A stretch of DNA of 64,000 bases, from the NCBI GenBank assembly GCA_963377175.1, contig CAUJNA010003808.1:186001-250000 (forward strand), written 5' to 3'. The translations under genes and the position numbers were made by a program. Of this stretch, positions 21,130-32,500 are shown in pieces. The DNA is from Effrenium voratum. Its lineage: Eukaryota > Sar > Dinophyceae > Suessiales > Symbiodiniaceae. The notes beneath the pieces were generated by a model. The model did not search any database and was not told the DNA's origin. It was given only the letters and a program-made list of their open reading frames with translations. Positions within the stretch are counted from its first letter, which is position 1, and the number at the start of each line of letters is the position of its first letter.

Positions 21130-21489
21130 TCAAGCAATCTCTGACAGGACGCCCAGCTCATGCCGCCAGGACGGCCCCAGCGTGCGCAGAACCTGTTGCC
21201 GCCATGACCTGTGCACAGGGTCTGGCTCACGCAAGGGCGCGTGAGCGACTAGCAAAGCAGGTCCGTCAGAATCGCAGACTGTAGCCAGCGCAGAAGCTGC
21301 CAAGCGCAGAGCATCAAAGGCATCCGGGTCAGCAGAGCGCCACAGCGGAGCGAGCGATCGGGCCAGTGCCAGCAGGCTGGGCAGGGCGCGTCGCATCAGA
21401 CGACATTGCAGGTCAATGTCACCCAGACGCGCAATTCCATCCTGTAGGCCAGCAGCCAAATGCAGAACCACCTCATCTGAAACATCCAT
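21130..21489 (-). other. Exon-like frame inside the transposon
   Basis: The frame starts MDVSDEVVLHLAAGLQDG and is rich in Ala, Leu and Arg, as expected for a helical protein segment. A second frame just beyond it (about 21,125 down to 20,990) also reads like protein, with EFGAALSPTAELSDLWDLY. This could be a host exon carried by the transposon or chance. I do not recognise it. Confidence 0.25.
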
Positions 21490-22135
21490 GATGCCACCGC
21501 TGCTTGACTTGAGCGTGCATCCGGCATCAATACCAAGCGGTGCCAAACGTTTACTTCCCCCAACCAAAGCTCTCGGAAGCCCTCCTACCCCATGGATTTC
21601 TGAGAAGCAAAAAGAGGCTCACTTTGAGAAACACCTATGTGGCCAGGAATCCACTGCCGCCACCATAGACAAACACGCCATAGATCAACATCCCATAGCC
21701 CCATAGCTGACCTGTTCCAATGGGAGTTCTGAGCCACAGTCAACTCATTTGCCCAGTTTGGACCATGGTTCTCAAACTGATCATCCAGGTCGCTCAGGCA
21801 AGGCGAACAACCAAAACGCGACAGAAGCTTCAAAAGCTTTCCTTTCGGGCCATACGCCTAAGCCAAACCCTAGCTCAAGTTGGCAACCCCAATCCCTAAC
21901 ACCCAATCAAGACCCTTTAGAAGGTGGTTCCGCCATATCCATGTCCTCCAATCCCTTACTCTCAAACTGTTTTTTTGTGCCAGGAAAGGGGGGGGGTACA
22001 TTCCCATTGAAAACCAATACTTAAGCAAAAACACTCCCACATGCTGCCCTAAAGTTCCGAAAACTGAACAGGGGACCCCTAATTGGAAAATCCCCGGGGG
22101 AAAAGGGTTATTAGGGGGGGTTATATTAGGAGGAC

Positions 22136-22205
22136 GAGAATATATATATACATATATATATATGTATATGTAGACATCAATATGATATATATATATATAT
22201 GTACA
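22136..22205. repeat. (TA)n microsatellite
   Basis: Two runs of alternating T and A with interspersed TG and CA lie at 22,139-22,171 and 22,181-22,202. A shorter (TA)n run is at 35,659-35,674. Confidence 0.9.
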
Positions 22206-23333
22206 CATTTATATCTCTTTATTGATATGTTTCTAGAGTGCGCCGCATGAGCAAAGCCAACCGACGGTGCTGTGCGAAGTCAGGGAAAACAACAGATCAA
22301 AGACTGCCGGCAATGTTGTGAATCCAGCCGCTGCACGTCACACTTTATCCTCCTTCATATGTTGCCAAGGCTGCCGGTGTCACCTACTTAGTCTGAGGGC
22401 CATGCTGCAAGGACCAACGAAGATCCTCCCGCAATTCCTTGAGACCTAATCGAATTGCCTTTGGAAGGTCCTCCATTCTACCGTGGTACGCCTTCTGCGT
22501 CCAACATGCCCGCCCGTCATTTTCAGAGATCACGCGAAATAGAGGACAACGGGCCACTGGCCGACCGGCAAAGCGGCCGCTGTAGCCCACACGAATCTCT
22601 AGAGCTCTCTGATGGCGTGCGCAGAAGCCGTACTTGCACCTCTTGGGAGGCAAACGCAAACATGCCCGTGTCAGCCTTGAGGACAAGCACTCTGTTGTGG
22701 TCTTGGAGCTTGCCGCAGCCGGCACGTCTGCCTTCGGCTCCTCATCGCTAGAGCCCCAGCATGGCTGAGACCAAGAAGCAACACCAGCATGCCATCTGTC
22801 AGAGTATCGCGTCAAACCGCAGCCGCTAGGTGAGTCACCGCAGCAAGAAGCAATCGGACTTGGCTCTGCAGTCTCCTAACGACGACACGGAAGGTCACAC
22901 CAGTCAAAAATCAACTTCCCCCTCCCAAAGCAAACGCACACAATTCACCAGCCGCTCGCCCAAAATACCCCCCAAAAAGCAGGGGTCTCCCTGCGCCTGG
23001 CGCACTGGCGCCGGCGTCTGCCGAGATGTCGAGAGCTGCCACTCCGCCATTGGCTTCGGAATGTCCGACTCCTCAGGGGCGCAGAAGAAACCGTGCAATC
23101 ACCACCCCCCCCCCAAAAAAAAACATTCTGTCTCGCATTGCTTGCTGTTCGCTAGGGTGTTTCGGGGACATGTTTTGCTAGCATCGCACTAACCGACACT
23201 GTCCATATCTTCCAGAAAAGACAAAAAGCATCGATGCTATACCAACAGGCCAAGGTTAAGAACCATGATCGGCGCCTCGCCCACAGTGCGCAAGCCCAGG
23301 GCGGGCCAGAAGTTCGCGCTCCTCGGATGGCAC

Positions 23334-23335
23334 CG

Positions 23336-23366
<31 letters not shown>
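23334..23366 (+). repeat. (GTGC)n microsatellite
   Basis: The tetramer GTGC is repeated about eight times in the right part of the transposon. Nearby tracts of C (23,105-23,116 and 24,358-24,393) and A are also low complexity. Confidence 0.9.
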
Positions 23367-24443
23367 AAACGCAAGCGAGCATCGGGTACTCCGCAGTGTC
23401 CGTGCTGTGAGTCGAAGCCACAGATACTGGGCTGGGCGGCGGTGTCGAGCGCAGCTGCCATGCCGCTTGCATCTGCTGCCGGGCGAAACCTAGCGAAACA
23501 GACCAAGCCCGCGGACAGGAAAGCCATCTACCATCAAAAAAGCACCGTTGGACAAAAGCAGTGCATGTGCTCAGGATTAATGCAGGGCGCTCTTGAAGCC
23601 CAGGGTGTATGGCGAGTCAGCGGATCGAGCAGGGGAAACAGCGCCTGCACCGTGGTCCTCTAAGCAGCCGATGTAGCTTCTCAGTCGACGAGGTGTAGGA
23701 CTACCAGCAGCCTCCAGCACGAAAACAAGAGCCAACACAAAAAGCCCCGCCAAAAACACGCACCCACCAAACCCAAACCATAAAACACAAAACATCAACA
23801 GTTGACAAGGCTCGCGCGATGGTCTTGCGGGAGGCGTGTGGGATCGCGATCGAGGACGTGGCCGGGAACAAGACGCAGATGAAGTGCAAGGTCCAGCGGC
23901 GGCCATGGCTGGATTCGGTGCCAGTGCAGCGGGAAGCAAGCGAAGACCGCTGAGACGGCAGGAGACGACGTGCAGACAGGAAGCAAGCGTAGCTAAGCGA
24001 TGAGGCGCAAGGCCCAGACACCGACTGAAAACCAAGCAGTACACCGACCAAAGCAAAGGCAAGCAAGGACCGAGACAGTCGAACTCCAAAGGGAACCGAT
24101 GAGGAATCAGCACAACCTCAGCCACGAAAGCCAGGAACGGGTCAGCAGTTTGCGTGACCACGTCAAAAAGAGAGTCTAGATATATCGGACAAACCTCAAA
24201 GAACGGACCAAGGCTTGAGTGACCACGCAGCCAGTGCGAACAGCCAGCGCAACGAAGAACCAAGATCAGACCCAAAGCCAGACGAGCGTCTTCACACAAG
24301 AACATCTGAGCCAAAACTAACAGCGAACGTTGATGCAGTCCCCACGAACGACAACATCCCCCCCCACCCCCCCACCCCCCCACCCCGCCAACCCCAACCA
24401 ATGAGACCGACAAAGCCACAGTCAGACAAAATGCTGTTTGACG

Positions 24444-24468
24444 CACGGCGGAATATAAGCCGTGGTCC
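24444..24468 (-). repeat. Right terminal inverted repeat
   Basis: Read on the minus strand it begins GGACCACGGCTTATATTCCG and ends CCGTG, with two differences from the left end. It has the same internal hairpin complementarity. Confidence 0.8.
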
Positions 24469-24530
24469 AACTACCACAAGGGTACCAGTTCCCTTCGGGG
24501 ATAGGCACCCCGGCAGTGGGCCTCAATTTG

Positions 24531-24545
24531 TGGTAGCGGAGCGGG
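24531..24545 (+). promoter_or_regulatory. Candidate primer binding site (tRNA-Met type)
   Basis: TGGTAGCGGAG, 5 bp after the putative LTR end CA, begins with TGG (the complement of the tRNA CCA tail). It would pair with a tRNA whose acceptor end is CTCCGCTACCA. Copia elements typically use initiator tRNA-Met, whose eukaryotic 3' ends are similar. The matching segment is deleted in unit 1 near 5,459. Confidence 0.45.
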
Positions 24546-24569
24546 TTTTCCGCAGAGATCCAAGGGAAG

Positions 24570-25820
24570 ATGCCATCCGATGGAGAAGGCTTCATGGAAG
24601 CCTATTCAAGTATGGCCAAATCAAATGGCTATACGGAGGAAACACTCAATTTATCGATGACCGCCAAGCAGCCGCCATCGGACGGAAAAGTCAGCTGGTT
24701 CAGCCTGATGAAGGAGTCAACTACTTCAAGAACACGCTGAAGAAGTACTTTTTGAAGGGTGCGACCAACGTGTATCTATACAGGCTCCTCAGTTTCTTCA
24801 ACCACAGAAGGCATAATCAAGAGTTCCTCATTTCACATCAAAATTCGAAATCCTTCTTATGAGACTGAAGGCAGCATGGATGGACTTGATGCCAGTTTTC
24901 ACGGCACAGTCCCCATCATTTCGACAGTCCGTACAGGAAGCAAACGAAAGAACAATTGCTCGACATCAGCAAGCAGCCGGTGTTCGAGCACCGCCTCCAG
25001 CCCTGCTCAATGAGGATGATCCAACAGTCCTCAGACAGTATATCAACGGAGTGCAGGACAGACAGCTGGACGCATTTCCCTTCGGGGATAATCTCATTGC
25101 GCAGTTTTTCATCATACAGAGTGAATTGTCAGATCAGCAGAGAGAAAGACTGACGAGCGCAATGTCACTCAGGAACATCTCACTAGAGAACTACTCCTAT
25201 GAGATGCTGAAGACTCATTACCATGAACTCTTCACGACCAGAACATCCATTCAAGATCCATCCATCCGACCTCAAGGAGGCAACCGAAGCAACACTTTCT
25301 TCATCATCGAGCAAGGTGAAGACGAAGGAGAGGAAGGCTTTTGGGTTGAGGATGAAGAAGGACTTGAAGGATTCATGTCAAACGACGATGAAGAGACATT
25401 CTGGGTCCTCGAGGAGAACGATGCGTTCATAGCAAGAAAAGTGTCGGGGCGGAACTTCAAATTCAAGAAGAGAAAAGGAAAAGGAAAGTCAGGAAACAAA
25501 AAGGGCAGTCACCAACGAGGTGGCTTCAAACCCTTTCGAAAAAGCGGTTCTGGCGGGAAGGCCAATATGGCCAATGAAAACTATGATCCCTACGAAACAA
25601 AGGTTATCCATCTTATGAGCATGGCAAAGGAAAAGGCGGACATGACAAAGGAAAATCCAAAACGTTCGCAGCCACTTCAGAGGAGCAGCCCGCCATCCAG
25701 CAGACTGCACCATCCACAGAGCCTACCTATGCCGGTTGGACAGACCAAGATTGGGATCAATCATGGACATGGAATGAACATGGCTGGTACTCATCCCATG
25801 AGACATCCAGCACAGGACAA
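24570..25820 (+). pseudogene. gag copy 2
   Basis: The ATG at 24,570 begins MPSDGEGFMEAYSSMAK and this copy keeps the N-terminal part lost from copy 1 (TLNLSMTAKQPP). It has in turn lost the KVSWFRYEELVDDW...DLLQDP segment kept in copy 1, by a deletion near 24,703. The frame carrying EGVNYFKNTLKKYFLKG stops at a TGA (24,856-24,858 region) that overlaps the ATG of the second frame (MRLKAAWMDLMP), exactly as in copy 1 although the sequence just upstream differs by 12 nt. The basic region is KKRKGKGKSGNKKG. About 60 bp near 25,595 are deleted, and the real frame moves into the one read as PTYAGWTDQDWDQSW before the protease. Confidence 0.7.
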
Positions 25821-25826
25821 GCGCTA

Positions 25827-27473
25827 ATGGCATTCCATGATGCATATGAGCATCATGAGAAAGAGGCCATCCACGGGAAGCTGATCCAATCAGATACAGT
25901 TTCAGAACACAATTTGTCCGTCACAACAAATCACAGCCTTTTGGCAACCAAGCTGATGGCGCCTGTCATCAACCCTCAGCACAATCCGACCTATGCGATT
26001 CTGGACAATGGATGTACCAGATCTATGGGCAGCTGGCATGCAATCCAGCGTTTTACTCAGGCCATCGAACCAATGAAGGACATCATCTCCTATCAGTACA
26101 TCCCGGCCGAGACCAAGTTCACTTTTGCAAACGGAGAGACAGCCAGGGTAAATTGGACCCTGCATCTTCGATATCACACAACTCCTCCATGCAGTACCAA
26201 CATCGACGTCCTTGAACAAGGAACTGTACCGATCCTTCTCAGCATCAGTCAGATGCGGAACCTCTACATGACCATCGAGCACACACCTCAATGTGACAAG
26301 ATCACATGCAAGGCCTTTGGCATGAATCGTCAAGCAGTTCCAGTATCCGGCGCAGGACATGCACTCGTCGACCTCGCAGGAGTTGCAAGAGTGAAGGCAC
26401 ATGGAGAAATTGCTCACAAGGGCCTCACAAACTATGTCTACGATGATGACAACAGCATCAAGTTTCCCTCCGGGGATCTCTCCAAGAGTGAAACTGTTTG
26501 TGCAGCAAAATCATCCGAGACAAAGGAGGACCTAGCAACTCCTAAACTCATTGGGTCTCAAAAGCAGGACCATTGGATCCTTGACAAGAAGACCAAGCAG
26601 CTCATCCGTGTGCACATCACGCCCCGCAAGGCGCTGTTCACACCAAATGGAGCCAAGGAATGTCCAATCAATCCTGATAACATCAGCCGAGAGCGTACTA
26701 CGGAAATCATTGATGCATCCGTAGGTGGAGATCCAGACATCCTAGAAGACAATTGGAGACTTACATCCCAGGCAAACAAACCGATGATTAACCTGTGGAC
26801 AGGTAAGACCATTTTCACCTTCGCGGACAATTCGCTTAAGGACGAAGAAGCAGGTTCAGGATCGGCAGCAGACAGGATCATCGACAAGAAGGGCCGGTCG
26901 ACCATTGAGCCAGATCCTTTCTCACCATCCTCAGAAGAACCAACATCGCTTCCACTTGGCCTAGGCAGAATCCACAAGCGATTGTCAAATCCCGAAGAGT
27001 TGAAGAAGCTCCACCTCCAGCATCATCACATGACAACAGATCAATTTCGATTTAGAACTCGCTCACTTCATTTGCCGAAATCAACATTCGATCTATTTGA
27101 CAAAATCCCAAGTGAATGTGAAGTTTGCCAAGCGGCAAAACATGCACCATCACGAAGCAAGACGAGTGGACTTCGAGCGGACACCTTTGGTGACATGACA
27201 TTCATTGATCACTGTCAAGTTCCTCTTGGAACAGGAGAACACATCATTGTTTTTGTCATCCTGGATGGAGCAACAACATTGCTCACTGCAGAGGCAGTGA
27301 CAACTACGCAAGAAGTCGAGAACATCACTGTCCTCAGGAACTATTTTGACCAGTGCCACTTGCAGCCCAAGTCAGTTGTCGCAGATCAGGCCTTCATGAC
27401 AGAGACATGGGAACATTTCTATCATCACACCGATATCCCTGGGACCGAATACACCATGGCCAAATCGAGCTGA
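25827..27473 (+). pseudogene. Protease and integrase of pol copy 2
   Basis: The protease active site is intact as ILDNGCTRSMGS near 25,998-26,033. The usual retropepsin DSG or DTG is DNG here. The integrase zinc finger is LHLQHHHMTTDQF with CEVCQAAKHAP (about 27,010-27,145). Core aspartates are at 27,207 (FIDHC) and 27,384 (VADQAF). An 11-nt deletion near 27,425 shifts the frame, so the catalytic Glu (NRAEAAVR, codon at 27,472) is out of frame and the reading frame stops at a TGA at 27,471-27,473. A 7-nt deletion near 27,517 brings back the original frame. This integrase cannot be made whole. Confidence 0.85.
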
Positions 27474-29535
27474 AGCAGCAGTTCGACTCCTGAAGGCACA
27501 ACTCAAGATCATGCTAATAAGGCAGGAACTGCACCTGCAACACTGAAGAAAGTGACATACCGACAACTGGTGAAGGCCGCTGCAACTGTCAGGAATCAGA
27601 CTGTCACCTACGGGGGTGTAACACCATTGGAGCTAGCATTTGGAAGACGACCAGCAGATCTCATCCAACTAGATGTCGCAACACCAACTCAGTTGACGAT
27701 TGACAGGAATGAAGAAGAGCTGACAGCCATCCAGATCAAGCAGCTGTCCAAGCAAGCATTCCAAGAAGCGCGTCAATCCGAAGACATCCGACGAGACCTT
27801 GCTCAAAATCTCCGAATGAGTTCTAAGCCTCTTCAGCTGAAGGACAAGGTATTCTATTGGCAGGAAGACAAATCCAAGATCCGTTCCGATGGAAGCAAGG
27901 GAGGAATATGGCTGAAAGGAAAAGTCATTTCCATTGAAGGAGCAATGGTAGGACTTGATCTTGGGACTCGACTCATCAAGGTTAACATGACGAAGGTCAA
28001 GAAGGATGAAACCATCCCTCCGTGGAAACCTGGAATTGATCTTCTGTTGCCAGAAGAGCGAGAATCCTTGCAGAAGGAGCAAACCGGCTCCTCTGCAGAC
28101 ACCAAGAAGAAGGAGTCATCCGAACCGGCTCCTAAGCCAAGATCCTCAGTGCCATTACGTATCGCGGGAGAAACAACTCCCAAACCTGCAACACCTCATC
28201 CGGCAGAGAACATGTTCGTCGAGGACCTCACATCCGTTCCTGAACAAGCACATTGGAACTGTGTACGTAAGGGAAAGATCCACGTTCTTGAGATCTTTGC
28301 AGGAAGTGCCAGATTCAGTCAATGCTGTGCACTCTCAGGTCTTAAGGTTGGGACTCCCGTAGACATCCGCACCGGATTCGACGTAATGACATCCAAGGGA
28401 CGACGTCATGGAGATCATCAGAGAGCAAGCACCTGATGTCATCCTAATGGCACCGGTCTGTGGACCATGGTCAAATATGCAGAACATCCAACAAGACCAA
28501 CAAAAGGTCGGGGAAAAGCGGAGACGCTATCTACCCATGGTTGAATTTGTGGCATCCATTGCGCGATATCAGTTGAAGCACGGAAGATACTTCATCATTG
28601 AAAATCCTCAGACATCCAGGATATGGTATCTGAATTGTATGCAGCAACTGTTTTCAGATCCATCCGTGACCTGGAGAGATTTCCATTTCTGTGCATACGG
28701 ACTAAAAGATCCTGAGTCCGGGCTCAGAAGTCTCAAGCCCACGAGCTTGATGCACTGCTTACCTCCCGAGGTAATGAGACCGATCTTCAGAAGGTGTAAA
28801 CATTTTTCCAGCTCGGTCAAGCATGAACACCAACCCCTAGAGGGAAATGCTGGTACCTTCGGAAGCAGGACCAAACTGGCACAGGTGTATCCTTACCAGT
28901 TCTGTCAGGATCTCGCGCACATCCTCCTACGACACCTGAAGGTGAAAGCACTTGACAACGAGGTGTACCTCTTGGAGGACCTTTTCGAACCATTCACCAT
29001 CAAGCAGGTTGACATCCTGCGAAAGGAGATGGAAGCCATTGACAAGGAGTTCAACATGACCAGCAGTAGTCTTGCGGTCAGAATTCAGGACCTCCCGTTC
29101 AACAAGGACGTTCAACCATTAGTCATCCAGGATCCGCTAGTCCAGAAGTTTCAGAAGACGATGAAACAGTACCCTCCGGGGACGGAAATCGATATTTTCA
29201 AGCAAGATCCTAATGACTGGCGATGTCAGAACATGTGGAATGGTTGCAAGAAGTTGAGACAATTGTGCATCTCATCCACTCAGTATGATGCATGCGCCGC
29301 ATACGTCCACACCATTGGCATCAACGTGCCAATTACGTCACCTCCGGACGATGCGATCATATCCTTCTGGCAACCTGATCAGCTGAATAGAATTTGGGTC
29401 TTGCCTGCATCAAAATGCAATTGGGAGAATTATGATCCGAAGACTTGGCATGCTGTGATGTTTTCATCCGTTCATCAATCGTTCACAGATGCGCCGGCCG
29501 ATGCCCATCGAGACGCCATCGGATCCCACGGATGA
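27474..29535 (+). pseudogene. Integrase C-terminus and C5-methyltransferase-like module of pol copy 2
   Basis: From 27,552 the frame reads TYRQLVKAAATVRNQTVTYG and runs through VFYWQEDKSKIRSDGSKGG into the methyltransferase-like module without a break, which shows that the module is part of the same polyprotein. HVLEIFAGSARFSQ (motif I) is at about 28,281-28,322, and DIRTGFDVMTSKGR follows. A 5-nt deletion near 28,405 shifts the frame. APVCGPWS has its cysteine at 28,459-28,461 (motif IV), and FIIENPQTSRIW starts near 28,590 (motif VI). The module ends near SRTKLAQVYPYQF, and the chain continues to VFSSVHQSFTDAP. Catalytic landmarks are the same as in copy 1. A second frameshift is near 29,500. 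Confidence 0.6.
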
Positions 29536-32335
29536 ACCTCCAAGACCTGACACACAGCAGCCGCCTGATCAACCGGACCATCCCATGCCTGATCCAAGAC
29601 CACCAACACCACTGGACGAGAACATGTCAGATCCTCCTCCGGATCCTCCACATCAGCCTGATCATCCCATGCCGCCAGCACCACGCAGTGTATCACCAGA
29701 CAGTCCAGTGGATCCACCACTGCCGCCACACGACAAACCTGGCGGAGGAGATGCAGCGCTTAAACGGCAAAAGCAGTCCATTTCATCCTCAAGCGGATTC
29801 AATCGACTGGGGGGTGATGTCTCTTTGCCGTCACAGTCGCAATCATCTCAGCCAATTCTTCCGACTGTCGTGGTACCTTCACCACCTGCGATTCTTACAA
29901 ATCCCGAAGCAGAAGACCAAGATGAAGATCTTGAACTGCCAACACTTGCGCAAGAAGAAACAACTGGCAGTCCATCAAAGAAGCAGAAGACTGGGAAGAA
30001 GAAGAAGAAGCCAGATGACAATGATGAGTCACCTGGGCATTCTCCCAGAATGAACCTGCATCTTCATCCAATTACAATCCGAACAATCCAGCAAACTTGC
30101 CGGTACAATATGAAAGTGATCCCTCATGTTCCAACCTCATCCGGCACTGGAAGTTCAGAAAGAACCATGAGATATACTGACCAGGAAGATGGAGAATCAG
30201 AAGACTCTCAGAGGACCAGATCCTACGAAGATCACCAAGCTGATCTTGTTCTTGATGAAGCACATTGGTCACTCATGACAGCCGAACAGAAGATCTGTGC
30301 GAACACCGGATCCTTCACGGTTCCGAGAGATATCGAAGGCAACCCTGTCTTTCTTGGACGAGTGAAAGGGACCTTCATCCCATCGCCTCGATGCGGATTC
30401 TCTCATCAGAAACACACAGATCAGAATCATGTTGACCAGTTATGCAAGAACATGACCGATGATGATCGTGCGCTCTTAGTCTTGTATTCATCCAAGCAAG
30501 AATCCTTAAAGGCTTCAACCACATCCGCACTCATTGGCAAGAAGCGGAAAGAAGCGACAGCCACGGAAATAAGAGGTTACCAGAAGCAATTCCTGGAAGC
30601 TAAGCAGCTCGAGTGCAAGTCTTGGCTTGATAACGAAGTGTTCGACTTAGTCGACACACGCAAGATTCAGGTCAGGAACTGGGTCACTGGTCGCTGGGTC
30701 CTTACCCTAAGGCGAGACAAGGATGGTAACTTCCTGAAGACCAAGGCTCGCTGGGTCCTCCGAGGCTTCCAAGACAAGCAGAAGAATGATCAGCAGACAG
30801 ACAGTCCTGCTGCATCCAGGAGTGGCTTCCGCCTTGCAATCCAAGCAGCCTCAAACAAAGGCTGGAATATATTTCACATGGATTTGAAGACAGCATTTCT
30901 CCAAGGCGAACATACGATCAGACTCGTGACATCATTTGTCAGATCCCTCCTGAAATGGGATATCCACCACACATTGGAGCGCGCATGAAGAAGCCTGCGT
31001 ACGGGCTAAATGACGCACCCCGCAGATGGTGGAACATCCTTGATTCGGCACTCCGTTCTTACGGATTGGTGCCAACCAGGGCAGACCGTTGTACATATGT
31101 ATACTACGGCAAGCAGCTTCCGAAGCCCGCGTTGGTGAGTGAAAAGAAGTCATCCGATACTTTCGATCTCGAAGGAGCAGTTGATTACCTTATGGATCCT
31201 GTTTCCGGTAACAATGCCAAGAATCGACAAGTTCATGGAGCGCTATCTCTTCATGTTGATGACCTTCTTATGACGGGGGATGACGTGTTCAAGAAGGAAA
31301 TCATGGGACGACTTCGAAAAGATTTTCAAGTTGGTTCCGAAGACAAAAATGATTGCCTCTTCGTAGGACAGCGCATCCAATGGAAGCGAGATGACAAGCA
31401 CGGTTGGTACATCAATGTCCATCAGAACGTTGCCATTGACGAACTTCAGGAGATCACCTTTGACATGAAGGACGACACTCCTCTTACTCCACAAATGCAT
31501 ACTGCATACAGAAGTGTCCTAGGTCAGATCAACTGGTTACAATCGCGAACGCAGTTCCACATTGGTTATCAATTCTCCAGGTGTGCCTCCAAGGCATCAT
31601 CACCGACCATTGAGGACGTTCGCGCCATTAATAAAACAGTCAGAACCATCAAAAGCATTCCGCTTAGTGTGAGATTCTGGCCCCTACGTGGCAAGACACG
31701 CATAGTTGGTTATCCAGATGCATCCTATCGCAACAACAAGGATAAGTCATCCCAACGTGCGCATGTTATATTTCTTGCAGAACAAAGAGATCTTCGCCAG
31801 GGCTCATCGAACTCGAGAGGCTCATTGGTCGACTATGAGACGCACAAGATCACCGCCACAACCATGTCCACTACTGTTGCAGAGTTGCACGGACGAATGC
31901 GTTGTTACGGTTCAGCATTATTTCTTCGCGGTCTCTGGTCAGACATAACAGGCGAAATCGCAGATGTACACATCCGCACTGATGCGAATAATCTTGTCAC
32001 CACAGCATCCACAACACATCAACCGGAACAGAAAGAAACAATGCATTTGATCCAGATGTGGACAGATGCGTGACCTTGCACATGTACGGAGTGAAGATTG
32101 TCTGGCAGATTCGCTGACCAAGCACTCAGCTAAAGCAGACGAGCTCATCAAGGCCGTCCTCACCGGCAATCTCTTGAATGTAGATGCACATCCACCCTTC
32201 CGTACCATGTTGCAGAACAAGGCATTTTTGGTTGAGTGGCTAGCACACAATACGAAGCACGGACCCGACATCATTGCCTTTGCAGGAGTCGGTATAGCAG
32301 AATCCATGTTTGCTTACTGGGGAACCTGGGCATGA
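29489..32335 (+). pseudogene. Linker, reverse transcriptase and RNase H of pol copy 2
   Basis: A Pro/Asp/Gln linker (about 29,500-29,760) and a KKQKTGKKKKK basic patch precede the reverse transcriptase. Landmarks are WVLTLRRDKDGN, FHMDLKTAFLQGE, KKPAYGLNDAPRRWW, RADRCTYVYYGKQ and the catalytic LHVDDLLMTGD (about 31,249-31,281). One base is missing near 30,910, which moves the frame. RNase H residues are in YPDAS (31,711-31,725), VAELHG and IRTDANN. A 20-nt deletion near 32,058 breaks RNase H before CLADSLTK. The final frame stops at 32,333-32,335. This copy keeps the segment just before the catalytic box that copy 1 has lost. Confidence 0.85.
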
Positions 32336-32500
32336 TCCGCATGTCCAAGAATTCTGATGCACGAGTTTTTCCATTTTGCACATTTTCAATTCCTCAAATC
32401 CGTGATGCGTGTTTTAGCACTTGACCCATTTTGAATCTCAAGATATATGTGTCTGCCTCCGCAGCCACTTTCGGTTTGCAACCATTCCGACCTTTGTTGT
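32336..32500 (+). promoter_or_regulatory. Leader of accessory ORF copy 3, candidate splice acceptor
   Basis: This is the full-length leader, with both the ATTTTGCACATTTTCAATTCC segment and the pyrimidine-rich TGTCTGCCTCCGCAG acceptor-like string ending at 32,464. It lies 36 bp before the ATG. Confidence 0.35.

Larger units (their letters stand above)
18325..24468. mobile_element. 6.1-kb terminal-inverted-repeat DNA transposon, IS1595/Merlin-like
   Basis: The insertion interrupts LTR-like region B. Its ends are 25-bp inverted repeats (18,325-18,349 and 24,444-24,468) that agree at 23 positions. AACTA flanks it on both sides (18,320-18,324 and 24,469-24,473), a likely 5-bp target duplication, although the left flank reads ACTA twice and the length is uncertain. 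Inside, on the minus strand, is a broken transposase with a zinc ribbon like that of IS1595/Merlin. Known Merlin elements usually make 8-9 bp duplications, so the flank is unusual for that family. Most of the rest is non-coding, with microsatellites and possible captured exons. The insertion is younger than the LTR it split. Confidence 0.75.
17481..24525 (+). repeat. LTR-like region B, split by a DNA transposon
   Basis: Without the 6.1-kb insertion this region is about 900 bp and matches region A from 17,538 on. If the LTR starts at TGAAGCTCG (17,481) and ends at GGGCCTCA (24,525), it has the usual TG...CA ends, and a possible primer binding site follows 5 bp later. Two internal tandem repeats are present: B1 (17,815-18,090) and B2 (18,093-18,320 plus 24,469-24,525). 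Compared with region A the two repeat variants are in the opposite order. No coding frame is recognised. Confidence 0.6.

Noticed and set aside
24215..24530. N-terminal part of a plus frame running into gag copy 2
   Set aside because: It crosses the transposon end and the LTR, so it cannot be the real gag start; the shared ATG is at 24,570.
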